Both the position numbers and the translations under genes were made by a program. Of a stretch of DNA of 32,698 nt, positions 1 through 8,163 are shown in pieces (within the stretch, counting starts at the first letter, position 1; the number at the start of each line of letters is the position of its first letter). The DNA is taken from positions 1 to 32,698 of the forward strand of contig SFNC01000009.1 in NCBI GenBank assembly GCA_004554255.1, given 5' to 3'. This DNA is from Bacteroidales bacterium. Its GTDB lineage: Bacteria > Bacteroidota > Bacteroidia > Bacteroidales > Muribaculaceae. Under the pieces are notes generated by a model. It saw only the letters and a program-made list of their open reading frames with translations. It did not search any database and was not told the origin of the DNA.

Positions 1-166
1 AGAACTCCTCCGCGAGCTCTCCCTCTCCAAACTACTCCTCTGCGCGAGTTCTCCAGAACTCCCTCCGCGAGCTCGGCGTACTCTGCGCGAGATTAAAAAA
101 CATCCGCGCGAGACCTACAGAACTCCTCCGCGTGCTCTCCCTCTCCAAACTACTCCTCTGCGCGAG
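1..166. repeat. GC-rich intergenic direct repeats
   Basis: A 48-nt unit at 1-48 recurs at 119-166 with a single difference (position 15 of the unit, A to T). A shortened, diverged copy lies at 55-91. All copies begin AGAACTCC and end CTGCGCGAG, and the string GCGCGAGATTA follows the second and third. The units are pyrimidine-rich with CCGCGAGCTC cores. No open reading frame or conserved RNA is apparent. The array may continue left of the window edge. Confidence 0.75.
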
Positions 167-246
167 ATTATAATTCGCTCTGCGTAAAGAGTTTACATAT
201 CCGATAATCAAAAATTATTACGCGCTAAATTTAAAGAAATTAGTAT

Positions 247-630
247 ATGGCAAAACATAACGACACCGGGCGCTGGGGCGAGGACCTCGCATGCCGCGCT
301 CTCATAACAGACGGTTGCGCTATCGTGGAACGAAACTGGAAAAGCCTCAAATTCGAGGTCGACATAATCGCCCAACGCGGAAACTCTCTCGTATTCGCAG
401 AAGTAAAAACCCGCGCCGCAGATGGCGACGACCCGTATCAGGCGCTGACTCCCGACAAAATGCGACAGATGATGCGCGCCGCCGACTGCTATGTCCGCAC
501 GTACAACATCCCCCTCGAAATCCAGTTCGACTTCTTTGCCATAACCGGCGACGAGCACAATTATTCCATTGACCACATCAAGGACATGACAATGCCCCTG
601 ATGCGCACTCCCGCCAAACGGAAACGATGA
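247..630 (+). CDS. yraN: YraN/UPF0102 family endonuclease-like protein
   Basis: A 127-residue protein matching the UPF0102 (YraN) family, which has a restriction-endonuclease-like fold and whose cellular role is unsettled, possibly DNA processing. The N-terminal GRWGEDLACRAL segment (about residues 9-20) and the nuclease-like core with EVDIIA (about 37-42) and VFAEVKTR (about 49-56) are the family signature. The acidic residues and lysine of that core are all present. Length is normal for the family (about 115-130). The start is the ATG at 247, and the upstream bases are A/T-rich with no Shine-Dalgarno, as usual in Bacteroidetes. It stands alone between the repeats on its left and a small RNA gene on its right. 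Confidence 0.88.
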   Translation: MAKHNDTGRWGEDLACRALITDGCAIVERNWKSLKFEVDIIAQRGNSLVFAEVKTRAADGDDPYQALTPDKMRQMMRAADCYVRTYNIPLEIQFDFFAITGDEHNYSIDHIKDMTMPLMRTPAKRKR

Positions 631-718
631 TTCTCACTCTATTAATTGTTAATATCTGCAAAAACAATAATACTTATGTTAACTTAGGTTAAATATCGCG
701 ATTTTTTCGCCGCAAAAT

Positions 719-749
719 TATGTTGTATAACATAAAAATATTACCTTTG
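719..749 (+). promoter_or_regulatory. Bacteroidetes-type promoter of small RNA copy 1
   Basis: The -7 element TACCTTTG lies at 742-749. A near-consensus -33 element (TATG, 719-722; consensus TTTG) precedes it by 19 bp. Transcription would begin around 755, just before the conserved block of the small RNA. Confidence 0.6.
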
Positions 750-754
750 TACAG

Positions 755-819
755 TTTTTCATGGTATTAGATTTAAGGTAAGAAGATTATTCGTCGCGAT
801 GACGGATAATTTTTTTTTG
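755..819 (+). ncRNA. Small terminator-capped RNA, copy 1
   Basis: After the promoter comes TTTTTCATGGTATTAGATTT followed by AAGGT, then a 10-bp hairpin (786-810) with loop GCGAT inside GTCGCGATGAC, then a run of eight or more T. The same block and the same loop recur at about 31655-31726 with a different stem sequence, which argues for a conserved RNA. From memory, similar short RNAs are scattered in Bacteroidales genomes; the families I would compare are Rfam Bacteroidales-1 and the FopS paralogous sRNAs. I cannot tell which, if either, applies. No start codon opens a convincing peptide in it. Confidence 0.6.
786..819 (+). terminator. Intrinsic terminator of small RNA copy 1
   Basis: The stem is 786-795 with 801-810 (ten pairs, one of them G-U), the loop is GCGAT, and a T-run follows at 810-818. 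Confidence 0.75.
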
Positions 820-865
820 TTATTACCAAAAAACCGCACTTCAACACCCCCGGAAACAATATAGC

Positions 866-900
866 AAGGCGATGCGCCAAAACGGGCACACCGCCTTTTT
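866..900 (+). terminator. Second plus-strand hairpin with T-run
   Basis: AAGGCG (866-871) pairs with CGCCTT (892-897), an inner TGC(G)CC/GGGCA helix has one bulged G, and five T follow the outer arm. It looks like a backup or alternative terminator, so the small RNA upstream might have a longer form ending near 900. Confidence 0.5.
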
Positions 901-964
901 AGTCCTTATTGAGAGAGTACTGTCACAGTAGTCCGGATGGACCATCATGACACAACCTCACGCG

Positions 965-1999
965 TCACCTCAGCGTCATCTCGCCACACAGTGGCCTGCG
1001 CAACGCCTCAACGACCTCGTCGTGTGTCAGGCCGCGCCCGAAAAGGCTCATCATCTTAGTTATCGCAGCCTCGCAGGTTATATCAAAACCCGATACTACG
1101 CCCGTCGCAGACAGAATGTCGCCCGAAACATAACGGTTGGCACAGACACTGCCATGGAAACACTGCGTAACATTCAGAATCACCACTCCGCGCGTTATAG
1201 CGTTACGTATCGCGTCGATAAACCACTTTGTAGTGGGCGAGTTGCCGGCACCGTACGTGCGCAAAACAATACCCTTAAGCCCCGGTGTACCAAGCACTTG
1301 CTTCAGCATAACCTGGCTGAGACCCGGGAACAGGTCAATAATCGCCACAGACTGGTCGAAATCATAAATAACCCTCAGCCCGTCGCCGTCGGCAGGACGC
1401 GCAAGCGCCTCATGATTATACTCAATGCCGAGTCCGATTCGCGCCAGCGCCGGGTAATTGTTGCTCTTGAACGCATTGAAATTGTCGGCGCTGCTCTTCG
1501 TCGACCGGTTGCCGCGCCACAGATAGTTCTCGAAGAGGATTGCCACCTCGCGAACCATCGGCTTTCCGTCATGGTCGGTCGCCGCAGCTATCTGCAACGC
1601 CGTTATCAGGTTTTCCTCACCGTCAGTTCGCACCTCGCCTATCGGCAACTGCGACCCCGTGATAATCACCGGTTTGGCAAGTCCCTCAAGCATAAAGGAC
1701 AGCGCCGACGCCGTATACGCCATGGTATCCGTACCGTGCAGAACCACAAATCCGTCATAGCGGTTATAATTACCGTCTATGATGCGCGCCATCTGCTGCC
1801 AGTGCGCGATGGACATGTCAGAGGAGTCAATGGGCGGATGAAACTGAAAGTTATCAATTTCATAATCAAGCATCTTCACCTTGGGCACATTCTCCATGAG
1901 ATGACTGAAGTCGAAGGGCCGCAGCGCCTTCGTCTCCTGGTCCTCAATCATGCCGATTGTGCCGCCGGTGTAGATTATAAGTATGCGCGGACGTTTCAT
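965..1999 (-). CDS. ansA: Type I L-asparaginase
   Basis: A 344-residue cytoplasmic-type asparaginase that hydrolyses L-asparagine to aspartate and ammonia. The N-terminal YTGGTIGM motif carries the nucleophilic threonine region, and HGTDTMAYTASAL carries the second Thr-Asp pair of the active site. No signal peptide is present, which fits the type I (AnsA) group rather than the exported type II enzymes. An upstream in-frame ATG at 2137 lies inside metG coding sequence. I chose 1999 because it begins directly with the conserved first beta strand (MKRPRILIIYTGGT) and overlaps the metG stop as ATGA, the usual sign of translational coupling. It is the last gene of the pdxJ-to-ansA unit. Confidence 0.93.
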   Translation of the reverse strand: MKRPRILIIYTGGTIGMIEDQETKALRPFDFSHLMENVPKVKMLDYEIDNFQFHPPIDSSDMSIAHWQQMARIIDGNYNRYDGFVVLHGTDTMAYTASALSFMLEGLAKPVIITGSQLPIGEVRTDGEENLITALQIAAATDHDGKPMVREVAILFENYLWRGNRSTKSSADNFNAFKSNNYPALARIGLGIEYNHEALARPADGDGLRVIYDFDQSVAIIDLFPGLSQVMLKQVLGTPGLKGIVLRTYGAGNSPTTKWFIDAIRNAITRGVVILNVTQCFHGSVCANRYVSGDILSATGVVSGFDITCEAAITKMMSLFGRGLTHDEVVEALRRPLCGEMTLR

Positions 2000-4038
2000 T
2001 TCACCTGAGCGCCGGGTGTTACGGAGGCCGACGGAGATATTACCACGAGCTTGCCGTCGCGGTCCTCCGCAGAAAGTATCATGCCCTGCGACATTATGCC
2101 TTTGAGCTTGCGCGCCGGCAGGTTCGCGATAAAGCAAACTTGCTTGCCCACAAGGTCTTCGGGCTTGTAATACTTGGCGATTCCACTCACGATTGTGCGC
2201 TGCTCCATGCCGTCGTCAATCAGGAATTTCAGCAGTTTGTCGGCCTTGGGAACTTTCTCGCACTCCAGCACGGTACCCACACGGATATCGGCCTTCATGA
2301 ATGTGTCAAAGTCCACGTCTGCGGCCTGCGGTGCCGGTTTCCATGACTTCAGCTCGTTCTCGCGCTTGGTCTGCTGCAGCTTGTCTATTTGTGCCTGTAT
2401 GGCAGAATCCTCGATTTTCTCAAACATCAGCTCGGCGGTACCCAGCTCGGTGCCCGCAGCGACAAGGTCGTCACGGCCTATCATCGTCCAGGTCAGGTCT
2501 TTAAGCTTGAGCATTCCGGCCAGTTTCTCGCTCATAAACGGCGTAAACGGCTCAAAGGCAACGGCGATTGACCCGCAGATCTGCAGTGCCGTATTCAGTA
2601 TCGTGGCAACGCGCGCCATGTCGGTCTTTGCAACCTTCCACGGCTCTGTCTCCTGCAGATACTTGTTGCCCAGGCGGGCGATATTCATCGCCTCCTTAAG
2701 CGCATCGCGGAAATGGAAGGTCTCAAGGGCCTCCGACATCGCCTCGCGAATCTTGTTCATCTCCGTGTAAACGTCGCGGTCTATGTCCTGCAACTCCGTC
2801 ACAGCCGGAACTTTACCCTCGAAGTACTTGTGGGTGAGCACCACGGCACGGTTTACAAAGTTACCTAAGATGGCAACAAGTTCAGAGTTATTGCGGGTCT
2901 GGAAATCAGCCCATGTAAAGTCGTTGTCCTTGGTCTCCGGTGCGTTGGCAGTCAGCACATAACGCAGCACGTCCTGCTTGCCGGGGAAGTCCTGCAGATA
3001 CTCGTGCAGCCACACCGCCCAGTTGCGCGACGTGGAAATCTTGTCGCCCTCAAGGTTCAGGAACTCGTTGGCCGGAACGTTATCGGGCAGCTGATAATTG
3101 TCGCCGTACGCCATCAGCATGGCCGGGAAAACTATGCAGTGGAACACGATATTGTCCTTGCCGATAAAGTTGATGATACGTGTCTCGGGGTCCTTCCACC
3201 ATGTCTCCCAGCTGTCCGGATACAGCTCCTTGGTATTGGAGATGTAGCCGATGGGGGCGTCGAACCACACATACAGCACCTTGCCCTCGGCCCCTTCCAC
3301 AGGCACAGGAACGCCCCAGTCCAGGTCGCGCGACACGGCGCGGGGCTGCAGGCCGAGGTCAAGCCACGACTTGCACTGGCCGTACACGTTGGTCTTCCAT
3401 TCTTTATGACCCTCCAGAATCCACTCGCGCAGCGCCGGCTCCCACTTGTCAAGCGGCAGATACCAGTGCTTGGTCTCACGCAGTACAGGTGTGTTGCCGG
3501 TGATGGCACTCACGGGATTGATAAGGTCGGTGGCGTTCAGCGATGTGCCGCAAACCTCGCACTGGTCGCCGTATGCCTTCGGGTTATGGCAATGAGGACA
3601 TTCGCCCGTAACATAACGGTCCGCGAGGAACTGGTTGGCCTTCTCGTCGTATAACTGCTGCGAGGTCTGCTCTATAAACTCGCCTTTTTCGTACAGTCTG
3701 CGGAAGAACTCCGACGCCGTATCGGAATGTATATCTGTGGTGGTACGCGAATAAACGTCGAAAGAGATACCAAGCTCCTCAAACGAGTCCTTGATGATTT
3801 TGTGATACCTGTCCACAATATCCTGCGGCGTAACGCCCTCGGCCTTCGCCTTGATGGTGATGGGCACGCCGTGCTCGTCGCTACCGCCGACAAGGGTGAC
3901 GGGGCGGTTGTTCAGGCGCAGATAACGGGCATAAATGTCCGCAGGGACATATACTCCGGCCAGGTGGCCGATGTGCACCGGGCCGTTGGCATAGGGCAAC
4001 GCGGTGGTGATAAGGGTGCGTTTATAGTCTTTACTCAT
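1996..4038 (-). CDS. metG: Methionine--tRNA ligase with C-terminal tRNA-binding domain
   Basis: A 680-residue methionyl-tRNA synthetase that charges tRNA-Met. The HIGH motif is at 22-25, and the KMSKS loop reads KISTS at 333-337. A zinc knuckle has cysteines at 147, 150, 160 and 163. After the anticodon-binding domain, the last hundred or so residues form the EMAP-II/Trbp111-like OB-fold (from about KADIRVGTV to the end), the domain that makes many bacterial MetRS dimers bind tRNA better. The 680-residue length is normal for this two-part form. It begins 17 nt downstream of the TonB-like gene and shares an ATGA overlap with ansA, so it is probably read through from exbBD and tonB. Confidence 0.97.
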   Translation of the reverse strand: MSKDYKRTLITTALPYANGPVHIGHLAGVYVPADIYARYLRLNNRPVTLVGGSDEHGVPITIKAKAEGVTPQDIVDRYHKIIKDSFEELGISFDVYSRTTTDIHSDTASEFFRRLYEKGEFIEQTSQQLYDEKANQFLADRYVTGECPHCHNPKAYGDQCEVCGTSLNATDLINPVSAITGNTPVLRETKHWYLPLDKWEPALREWILEGHKEWKTNVYGQCKSWLDLGLQPRAVSRDLDWGVPVPVEGAEGKVLYVWFDAPIGYISNTKELYPDSWETWWKDPETRIINFIGKDNIVFHCIVFPAMLMAYGDNYQLPDNVPANEFLNLEGDKISTSRNWAVWLHEYLQDFPGKQDVLRYVLTANAPETKDNDFTWADFQTRNNSELVAILGNFVNRAVVLTHKYFEGKVPAVTELQDIDRDVYTEMNKIREAMSEALETFHFRDALKEAMNIARLGNKYLQETEPWKVAKTDMARVATILNTALQICGSIAVAFEPFTPFMSEKLAGMLKLKDLTWTMIGRDDLVAAGTELGTAELMFEKIEDSAIQAQIDKLQQTKRENELKSWKPAPQAADVDFDTFMKADIRVGTVLECEKVPKADKLLKFLIDDGMEQRTIVSGIAKYYKPEDLVGKQVCFIANLPARKLKGIMSQGMILSAEDRDGKLVVISPSASVTPGAQVK

Positions 4039-4055
4039 TATATAAGAGATTGTTA

Positions 4056-4892
4056 TTACTTGAAAATAAATGTGATGGTTGCCGGTGTCTCGGCATCCGG
4101 GTCGCCGGCTGTCGCCGGGCGTGTGAAGGTATGGTTGCTCACTTCGGCGATACAGCGCTTTTTAAGTGTCGCATTAGACGCCGCAGGCGGATTGCCGCCC
4201 ACTACAACTATTTTGCGCGCCTTGCCGTCGCGGTCCACTATGAACGAGAGCACTACCGACCCCGTCACGGACGACGGGATGCGCGCATAGCCGGGCCACT
4301 GCCAGCCGCCGCCAAGGGTGCCTTTCCGCACTCCCGAGGTAACGCCCTTGGAGTCGGCCGGACCCGCCGAATCGGCCTTGCCCTTAGGACTCCCCGCATT
4401 AGCCTCGTCGCCGCTGCGGTTGTTGGAATTATGCTTGCCCTCGGCCTTGCTGAAAATATCCTTCACCTGCGTGCGCTGCGCCGACGGCTTGGGCTTCTCG
4501 GGCTCTTTGCTCTTCGCAGGTCCCGGCTTCTCGGGCTGAGGCTTGTCCGCCACTTTTACAGGCGACGGACGCGGCGTGGTAACCTCGCGCGGAGGCGTTC
4601 CCTCCTGTCCTTTGCTAAAAAGGTCGGCTCCGCTGGACGGTGCCACCTCCGAGGCGGCATCGGCAAGGGCGTCGGTGAGCGCCGGGGCGTCAGCATCGCC
4701 GGGTGTCTGCGGCGGCAACGGTATATCCTCAGGCTCTATGAATTCCTCAGCCGCAAGCTCTATATACGGCTCCGGCTCGGGAGGCCATGGCTCGCCCGGC
4801 GACCACCGCAGATGACAAAGCATCAGCCACAGCACTATCATTATCGCTATGGCGAGTGTCACAAATATGGATATGGTGCGCGGTTTATTCAT
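4056..4892 (-). CDS. TonB-like energy transducer
   Basis: A 278-residue protein with the TonB layout: a short cytoplasmic start, one transmembrane helix (about residues 6-26), a long Pro/Glu/Lys-rich periplasm-spanning stretch (about 30-180) and a small C-terminal domain (about 190-278) with alternating strands such as SVVLSFIVDRDGKA. It would pass proton-motive force from ExbB/ExbD to outer-membrane receptors. The C-terminal domain lacks a textbook YP motif and carries WPGYARIPSSV instead, so partner preference may differ from classical TonB. An upstream in-frame ATG (4934) exists. I chose the one at 4892 because it gives a standard N-in anchor and overlaps the exbD stop by 8 nt. Confidence 0.82.
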   Translation of the reverse strand: MNKPRTISIFVTLAIAIMIVLWLMLCHLRWSPGEPWPPEPEPYIELAAEEFIEPEDIPLPPQTPGDADAPALTDALADAASEVAPSSGADLFSKGQEGTPPREVTTPRPSPVKVADKPQPEKPGPAKSKEPEKPKPSAQRTQVKDIFSKAEGKHNSNNRSGDEANAGSPKGKADSAGPADSKGVTSGVRKGTLGGGWQWPGYARIPSSVTGSVVLSFIVDRDGKARKIVVVGGNPPAASNATLKKRCIAEVSNHTFTRPATAGDPDAETPATITFIFK

Positions 4893-5352
4893 TTGTCTCT
4901 CTGTTAATTTCCTCAGAGTCAGCACCCTGTGCATCGCGGGCTGCGATTGGGGTAGTTGCCAGAACCATCTTCAGGTCGTTCTTGGCGCCAAGATTCAGCA
5001 CCTCCACTATACGACCGTACGATGCCTCAACATCTCCGTAGACCGCTATCCCGGACTCGGGGTCCTGCTCCTGCACTTTGCGCAGAAAGGTCACAAGCGC
5101 GGCATCGTCGGCAAGCGGCATGGGCTCGTTGTCGTCGTACGCACCCTGCAGGCTGCCGTCGGCAAGTACGTACACTCGCGTGATGGGCTTAAGCTGCGTC
5201 TGCTCTACGCTCTGCGGAAGGTTGACCTCCAGCGCCGTCGGGAATATGAACGTGCTCGTTACCATAAAGAATACCAGCAGCAGAAACACAACGTCCGTCA
5301 TGGACGCCATAGAGAATGTCACCAGTATATTCTGTTGTCTTTTAAGAGCCAT
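4885..5352 (-). CDS. exbD: ExbD/TolR-family proton channel subunit
   Basis: A 155-residue inner-membrane protein with a short N-terminus, a single transmembrane helix (about 17-37) and a periplasmic domain. The helix carries the conserved aspartate (TDVVFLLLVFFM, D20) that conducts protons in ExbD/TolR proteins. It would work with ExbB and the adjacent TonB-like protein. It starts 37 nt after exbB, and its last codons overlap the start of the TonB-like gene by 8 nt, so stoichiometry is probably set by coupled translation. Confidence 0.92.
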   Translation of the reverse strand: MALKRQQNILVTFSMASMTDVVFLLLVFFMVTSTFIFPTALEVNLPQSVEQTQLKPITRVYVLADGSLQGAYDDNEPMPLADDAALVTFLRKVQEQDPESGIAVYGDVEASYGRIVEVLNLGAKNDLKMVLATTPIAARDAQGADSEEINRETNE

Positions 5353-5389
5353 TGATTGTCTTTTTGTGAATTTTGATAATGTTTCTGCT

Positions 5390-6046
5390 TCACTTAACCG
5401 GCTCGTTGAGCAGGTCCATGAACTCCATGGTACGTGCCTCCATGTGGTTCATCGCGGCGTTGAGGCGGCTCACCAGATAGTTATAGGCGAACATAGAGAT
5501 AATTCCCACTATCAGACCGGCTACGGTGGTGACAAGCGCAGTGTAGATACCGCCGGCAAAGTCGCCTATCTGCGCCGAGCTGCCGCTCTGCGCGATAGCA
5601 TAGAACGACTGCACCATGCCGATTACGGTGCCGAGGAAACCTATCATTGGCGCTCCCGCAGCGATGGTGGCAAGCCACGTAAATCCTTTGGACAGGCCCG
5701 CAACCTCCAGGTTGCCGACGTTTTCAATCGTCACAAGCACATCCTGCATCGGACGGCCGATGCGCGATATACCCTTGCCTATCAGACGCGCATAGGGTGT
5801 GTCGGTATTGCGGCAAAGCTGCTCGGCGCTGTCTATACGCCCGCTGTGGATATAATCCTTGATACGTTTCATAAAGGTATCGTCCTGGCGTGAGGCACGG
5901 CCTATCACTATGGCTCGCTCCACAAATACATAAATACATATCAGCAACAGCGCTGCCAGTACAATCATTATCCATCCGCCGTCAAGGCAGAGGTTCCACA
6001 GGGAGATTTCGGGGCCGTTTGCGGCAGGGGTTTCTAATAACAGCAT
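5390..6046 (-). CDS. exbB: ExbB/MotA/TolQ-family proton channel
   Basis: A 218-residue integral membrane protein of the MotA/TolQ/ExbB family. Three hydrophobic helices are visible: about 26-46, about 115-140 (with GAPMIGFLGTVIGM, the family's most conserved stretch) and about 155-180 (GIYTALVTTVAGLIVGI). With ExbD it forms the proton channel that energises the TonB-like protein. It begins 43 nt downstream of pdxJ, which makes co-transcription likely. The family assignment is firm. ExbB rather than TolQ follows from the ExbD-TonB neighbours. Confidence 0.94.
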   Translation of the reverse strand: MLLLETPAANGPEISLWNLCLDGGWIMIVLAALLLICIYVFVERAIVIGRASRQDDTFMKRIKDYIHSGRIDSAEQLCRNTDTPYARLIGKGISRIGRPMQDVLVTIENVGNLEVAGLSKGFTWLATIAAGAPMIGFLGTVIGMVQSFYAIAQSGSSAQIGDFAGGIYTALVTTVAGLIVGIISMFAYNYLVSRLNAAMNHMEARTMEFMDLLNEPVK

Positions 6047-6089
6047 TTCTTTATTCTTTTATCTTGGTTAATTCTGCAATATTTAATAT

Positions 6090-6806
6090 TCACTTTTCCA
6101 GGCACTTGCGGTACTCTTTTATTGTCTCTTCCAGACCTTTGTACAGGGCATCGCAGATAAGGGCATGCCCGATTGACACTTCGTCCAGATAGGGCAACTC
6201 TTTCGCAAAGTACTCCAGATTCTCCAGGTTAAGGTCATGACCCGCGTTTACGCCGATTCCGGACTTGTGAGCGGCAACAGATGCCTCCACGTACGGTGCC
6301 ACCGCCGCTGCCCGGTCCTTATGGTACATGTCGGCGTACGGCTTGGTGTAAAGCTCCACACGGTCTGCGCCGGTGGCCGCGGCACGCTTCACGGCAGCGA
6401 CATCAGGGCGGACAAATATTGACGAGCGGATGCCGGCATCGCGCAAGCGGTCTACTATTCCGGTCAGGAAGTCGAAATGCGCATCCACGTCCCAGCCGTC
6501 CGACGAGGTTATCGCATCCGCGGCATCCGGCACAAGTGTTACCTGCTCCGGGTGCGCCTTTAGCACAAGGTCCATGAACTCAGGAGTAGGATTGCCCTCT
6601 ATGTTGAATTCGGTCCGTATCACTCCGCGCAAGGCCATCACGTCGCTGCGGCGAATATGGCGCTCGTCAGGGCGAGGATGCACGGTTATTCCCTGCGCGC
6701 CGAAACGCTCGCAGTCGGCCGCAACCTTCTCTACATCGGGCGTATTTTCCCCGCGCGCGTTGCGTAAGGTGGCGATTTTATTGATATTTACAGACAGTGT
6801 TGTCAT
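6090..6806 (-). CDS. pdxJ: Pyridoxine 5'-phosphate synthase
   Basis: A 238-residue PdxJ, a TIM-barrel enzyme that condenses 1-deoxyxylulose 5-phosphate with 3-amino-2-oxopropyl phosphate to pyridoxine 5'-phosphate, the last ring-forming step of the DXP-dependent vitamin B6 route. Recognisable motifs are SVNINKIATLRNARG at the N-terminus, GITVHPRPDERHI (first catalytic region) and NAGHDLNLEN near the end. Length is normal for the family. It is the first gene after a strong promoter (6892-6922), leaving a leader of about 80 nt. Several PLP enzymes in the window (MetY, the MalY half of the fusion, the DegT aminotransferase) depend on its product. Confidence 0.96.
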   Translation of the reverse strand: MTTLSVNINKIATLRNARGENTPDVEKVAADCERFGAQGITVHPRPDERHIRRSDVMALRGVIRTEFNIEGNPTPEFMDLVLKAHPEQVTLVPDAADAITSSDGWDVDAHFDFLTGIVDRLRDAGIRSSIFVRPDVAAVKRAAATGADRVELYTKPYADMYHKDRAAAVAPYVEASVAAHKSGIGVNAGHDLNLENLEYFAKELPYLDEVSIGHALICDALYKGLEETIKEYRKCLEK

Positions 6807-6891
6807 TCGGTTTTACGTTATTGAGCCTATTAATAATCTATAAACAGGCGGTTTTCTCATTTTTTTATTGTACTTTTGTGCAATCAGAGTA

Positions 6892-6922
6892 CAAAAATAG
6901 TCAGAATTAACCAAACCACAAA
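6892..6922 (-). promoter_or_regulatory. Promoter of pdxJ-exbB-exbD-tonB-metG-ansA unit
   Basis: On the minus strand TTTG (6922-6919) is followed after 19 bp by TATTTTTG (6899-6892), an exact match to the Bacteroidetes primary sigma consensus. Transcription would start near 6885. No other consensus promoter is obvious between the genes down to ansA. Confidence 0.8.
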
Positions 6923-6927
6923 TAATT

Positions 6928-7272
6928 TTGCGAATAAATAACACTAAGGACGACGAATTATTGCGACTGATGCCCGAAAACCCCGAATATGGACGCCTCA
7001 CGGTGCGATGCAAAGCATCGGACTACAGCGCTTCCATCATCGCAAGGGCCGTGGAAGACGCCAACGCCCACCTCATAAACCTTAATGTCACTGCCGATTC
7101 CAACGGCCCCGACATGGTTGTGGACCTCCGCGTTTCCCACCGCAACACTGCGTCTGTGGCAAGGTCGCTCGCCCGGCACGGTTTCGATGTTACTTCGGCC
7201 GACGGTGACGAGCAGGACGGTGCGTCACGACCCAACCCTTACGCAGCACTGATTCGCTATCTCGACATCTGA
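6928..7272 (+). CDS. Stand-alone C-terminal domain of a CBS-domain protein
   Basis: Up to 114 residues if read from the TTG at 6928, or 100 from the ATG at 6970, which I consider equally plausible; an in-frame stop lies at 6898. The sequence resembles the ACT-like C-terminal domain of a roughly 220-residue protein with two N-terminal CBS domains that, as I recall, sits just upstream of nadK in other Bacteroidales. Matching landmarks are a YGRLTVRCKASDYS opening, a SVARSLARHGFDVTSADGDEQD segment and the terminal ALIRYLDI. No CBS domains precede it; the upstream bases are promoter and stop codons. It is probably co-transcribed with nadK, 27 nt downstream. It could be a functional single-domain remnant or a decaying gene. 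Confidence 0.6.
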   Translation: MRINNTKDDELLRLMPENPEYGRLTVRCKASDYSASIIARAVEDANAHLINLNVTADSNGPDMVVDLRVSHRNTASVARSLARHGFDVTSADGDEQDGASRPNPYAALIRYLDI

Positions 7273-7299
7273 TTTTCCCACTTTAAAGCATTATCTGTC

Positions 7300-8163
7300 A
7301 TGAAAATAGCAATATACGGCAGCCGCCGACAAGCCCCATACGCCGATTCTATCCAACGCCTGCTCAGGCACCTGTGCCTTGCCGGCGCGCAGATTTTTAT
7401 GGACCGCAAGCTGTATGTTCATCTCGCCGAGGACCTCGGGTTCTCTCTCAGCGGAATTGAAATGGCGCCCGCCGATTTCGCCGCCATGGGCAACATTGAC
7501 CTCACCCTCAGCATCGGCGGGGACGGCACTTTCCTGCGCACTGCCGCATGGGTCGGCCTGTCGCAAACTCCGATTCTCGGCATAAACACCGGCCACCTCG
7601 GGTATCTGGCTCCCCTGCCGGTTTCTCAGGCAGCCGACTTTGTGGACAATATCATGAACGGAGACTATGCCACGGAGCAGAGAACTGTACTTGAGGTGGT
7701 TTCCCCGCAGGTGCGAGGCTCTAAATACGCTCTGAACGAGGTGGTTATGGCAAAAGACGACTCTGCATCAATGATTTCAGCCGAAGCGTTTATCGGTGAC
7801 ATTGAACTGGCAACTTACAAGGCAGACGGCCTGATTGTGGCGACGCCCACCGGCTCCACAGCATACAATCTCAGTGCCGGAGGTCCGATAGTACAGCCCA
7901 CGGCACCCGTGCGCATCCTCACGCCTATCGCAGCTCACTCGCTGGGAATGAGGCCGTTGGTTATCAGCGACGACACGGAACTTTCCGTTACCGTCAGCGG
8001 GCGCGGGCACTCCTTCCGCCTCACGCTGGACGGACGAAGCTCCACTCTGCCCATGGGCACCCGCGTGATTATACGCCGTGCGCCTTTCCATGTCATCGTC
8101 GCTCAGCCTCACGGAACCGGATTCCCGTCTGTCCTACGCTCCAAACTGCTGTTCAATGCCTGA
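7300..8163 (+). CDS. nadK: NAD kinase
   Basis: A 287-residue NAD kinase that phosphorylates NAD to NADP. The signature GGDGTFLR (with the catalytic Asp), NTGHLGYL, NEVVMAKDD and DGLIVATPTGSTAYNLSAGGP motifs appear in the expected order, and the length is normal. The start ATG at 7300 follows the preceding small gene by 27 nt. The 3' end overlaps the start of the next gene by 8 nt, so the two are almost certainly translated from one mRNA. Confidence 0.96.
   Translation: MKIAIYGSRRQAPYADSIQRLLRHLCLAGAQIFMDRKLYVHLAEDLGFSLSGIEMAPADFAAMGNIDLTLSIGGDGTFLRTAAWVGLSQTPILGINTGHLGYLAPLPVSQAADFVDNIMNGDYATEQRTVLEVVSPQVRGSKYALNEVVMAKDDSASMISAEAFIGDIELATYKADGLIVATPTGSTAYNLSAGGPIVQPTAPVRILTPIAAHSLGMRPLVISDDTELSVTVSGRGHSFRLTLDGRSSTLPMGTRVIIRRAPFHVIVAQPHGTGFPSVLRSKLLFNA

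Larger units (their letters stand above)
631..964. other. Intergenic region between yraN and ansA
   Basis: The 3' ends of yraN (+) and ansA (-) face each other here. The stretch holds a promoter, a small RNA with terminator and a second plus-strand hairpin, listed separately. Near 920-945 there are two short palindromes, TACTGTCACAGTA and GTCCGGATGGAC, just beyond the ansA stop. They could fold in the ansA transcript but lack a T-run. I see no other gene. Confidence 0.6.

Noticed and set aside
1..166. CRISPR array
   Set aside because: Units are too few and irregular, there are no uniform spacers and no cas genes.
947..2008. Long plus-strand frame opposite ansA
   Set aside because: Antisense shadow of a clearly identified gene. 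Its translation is Arg/His-rich with no recognisable domain.
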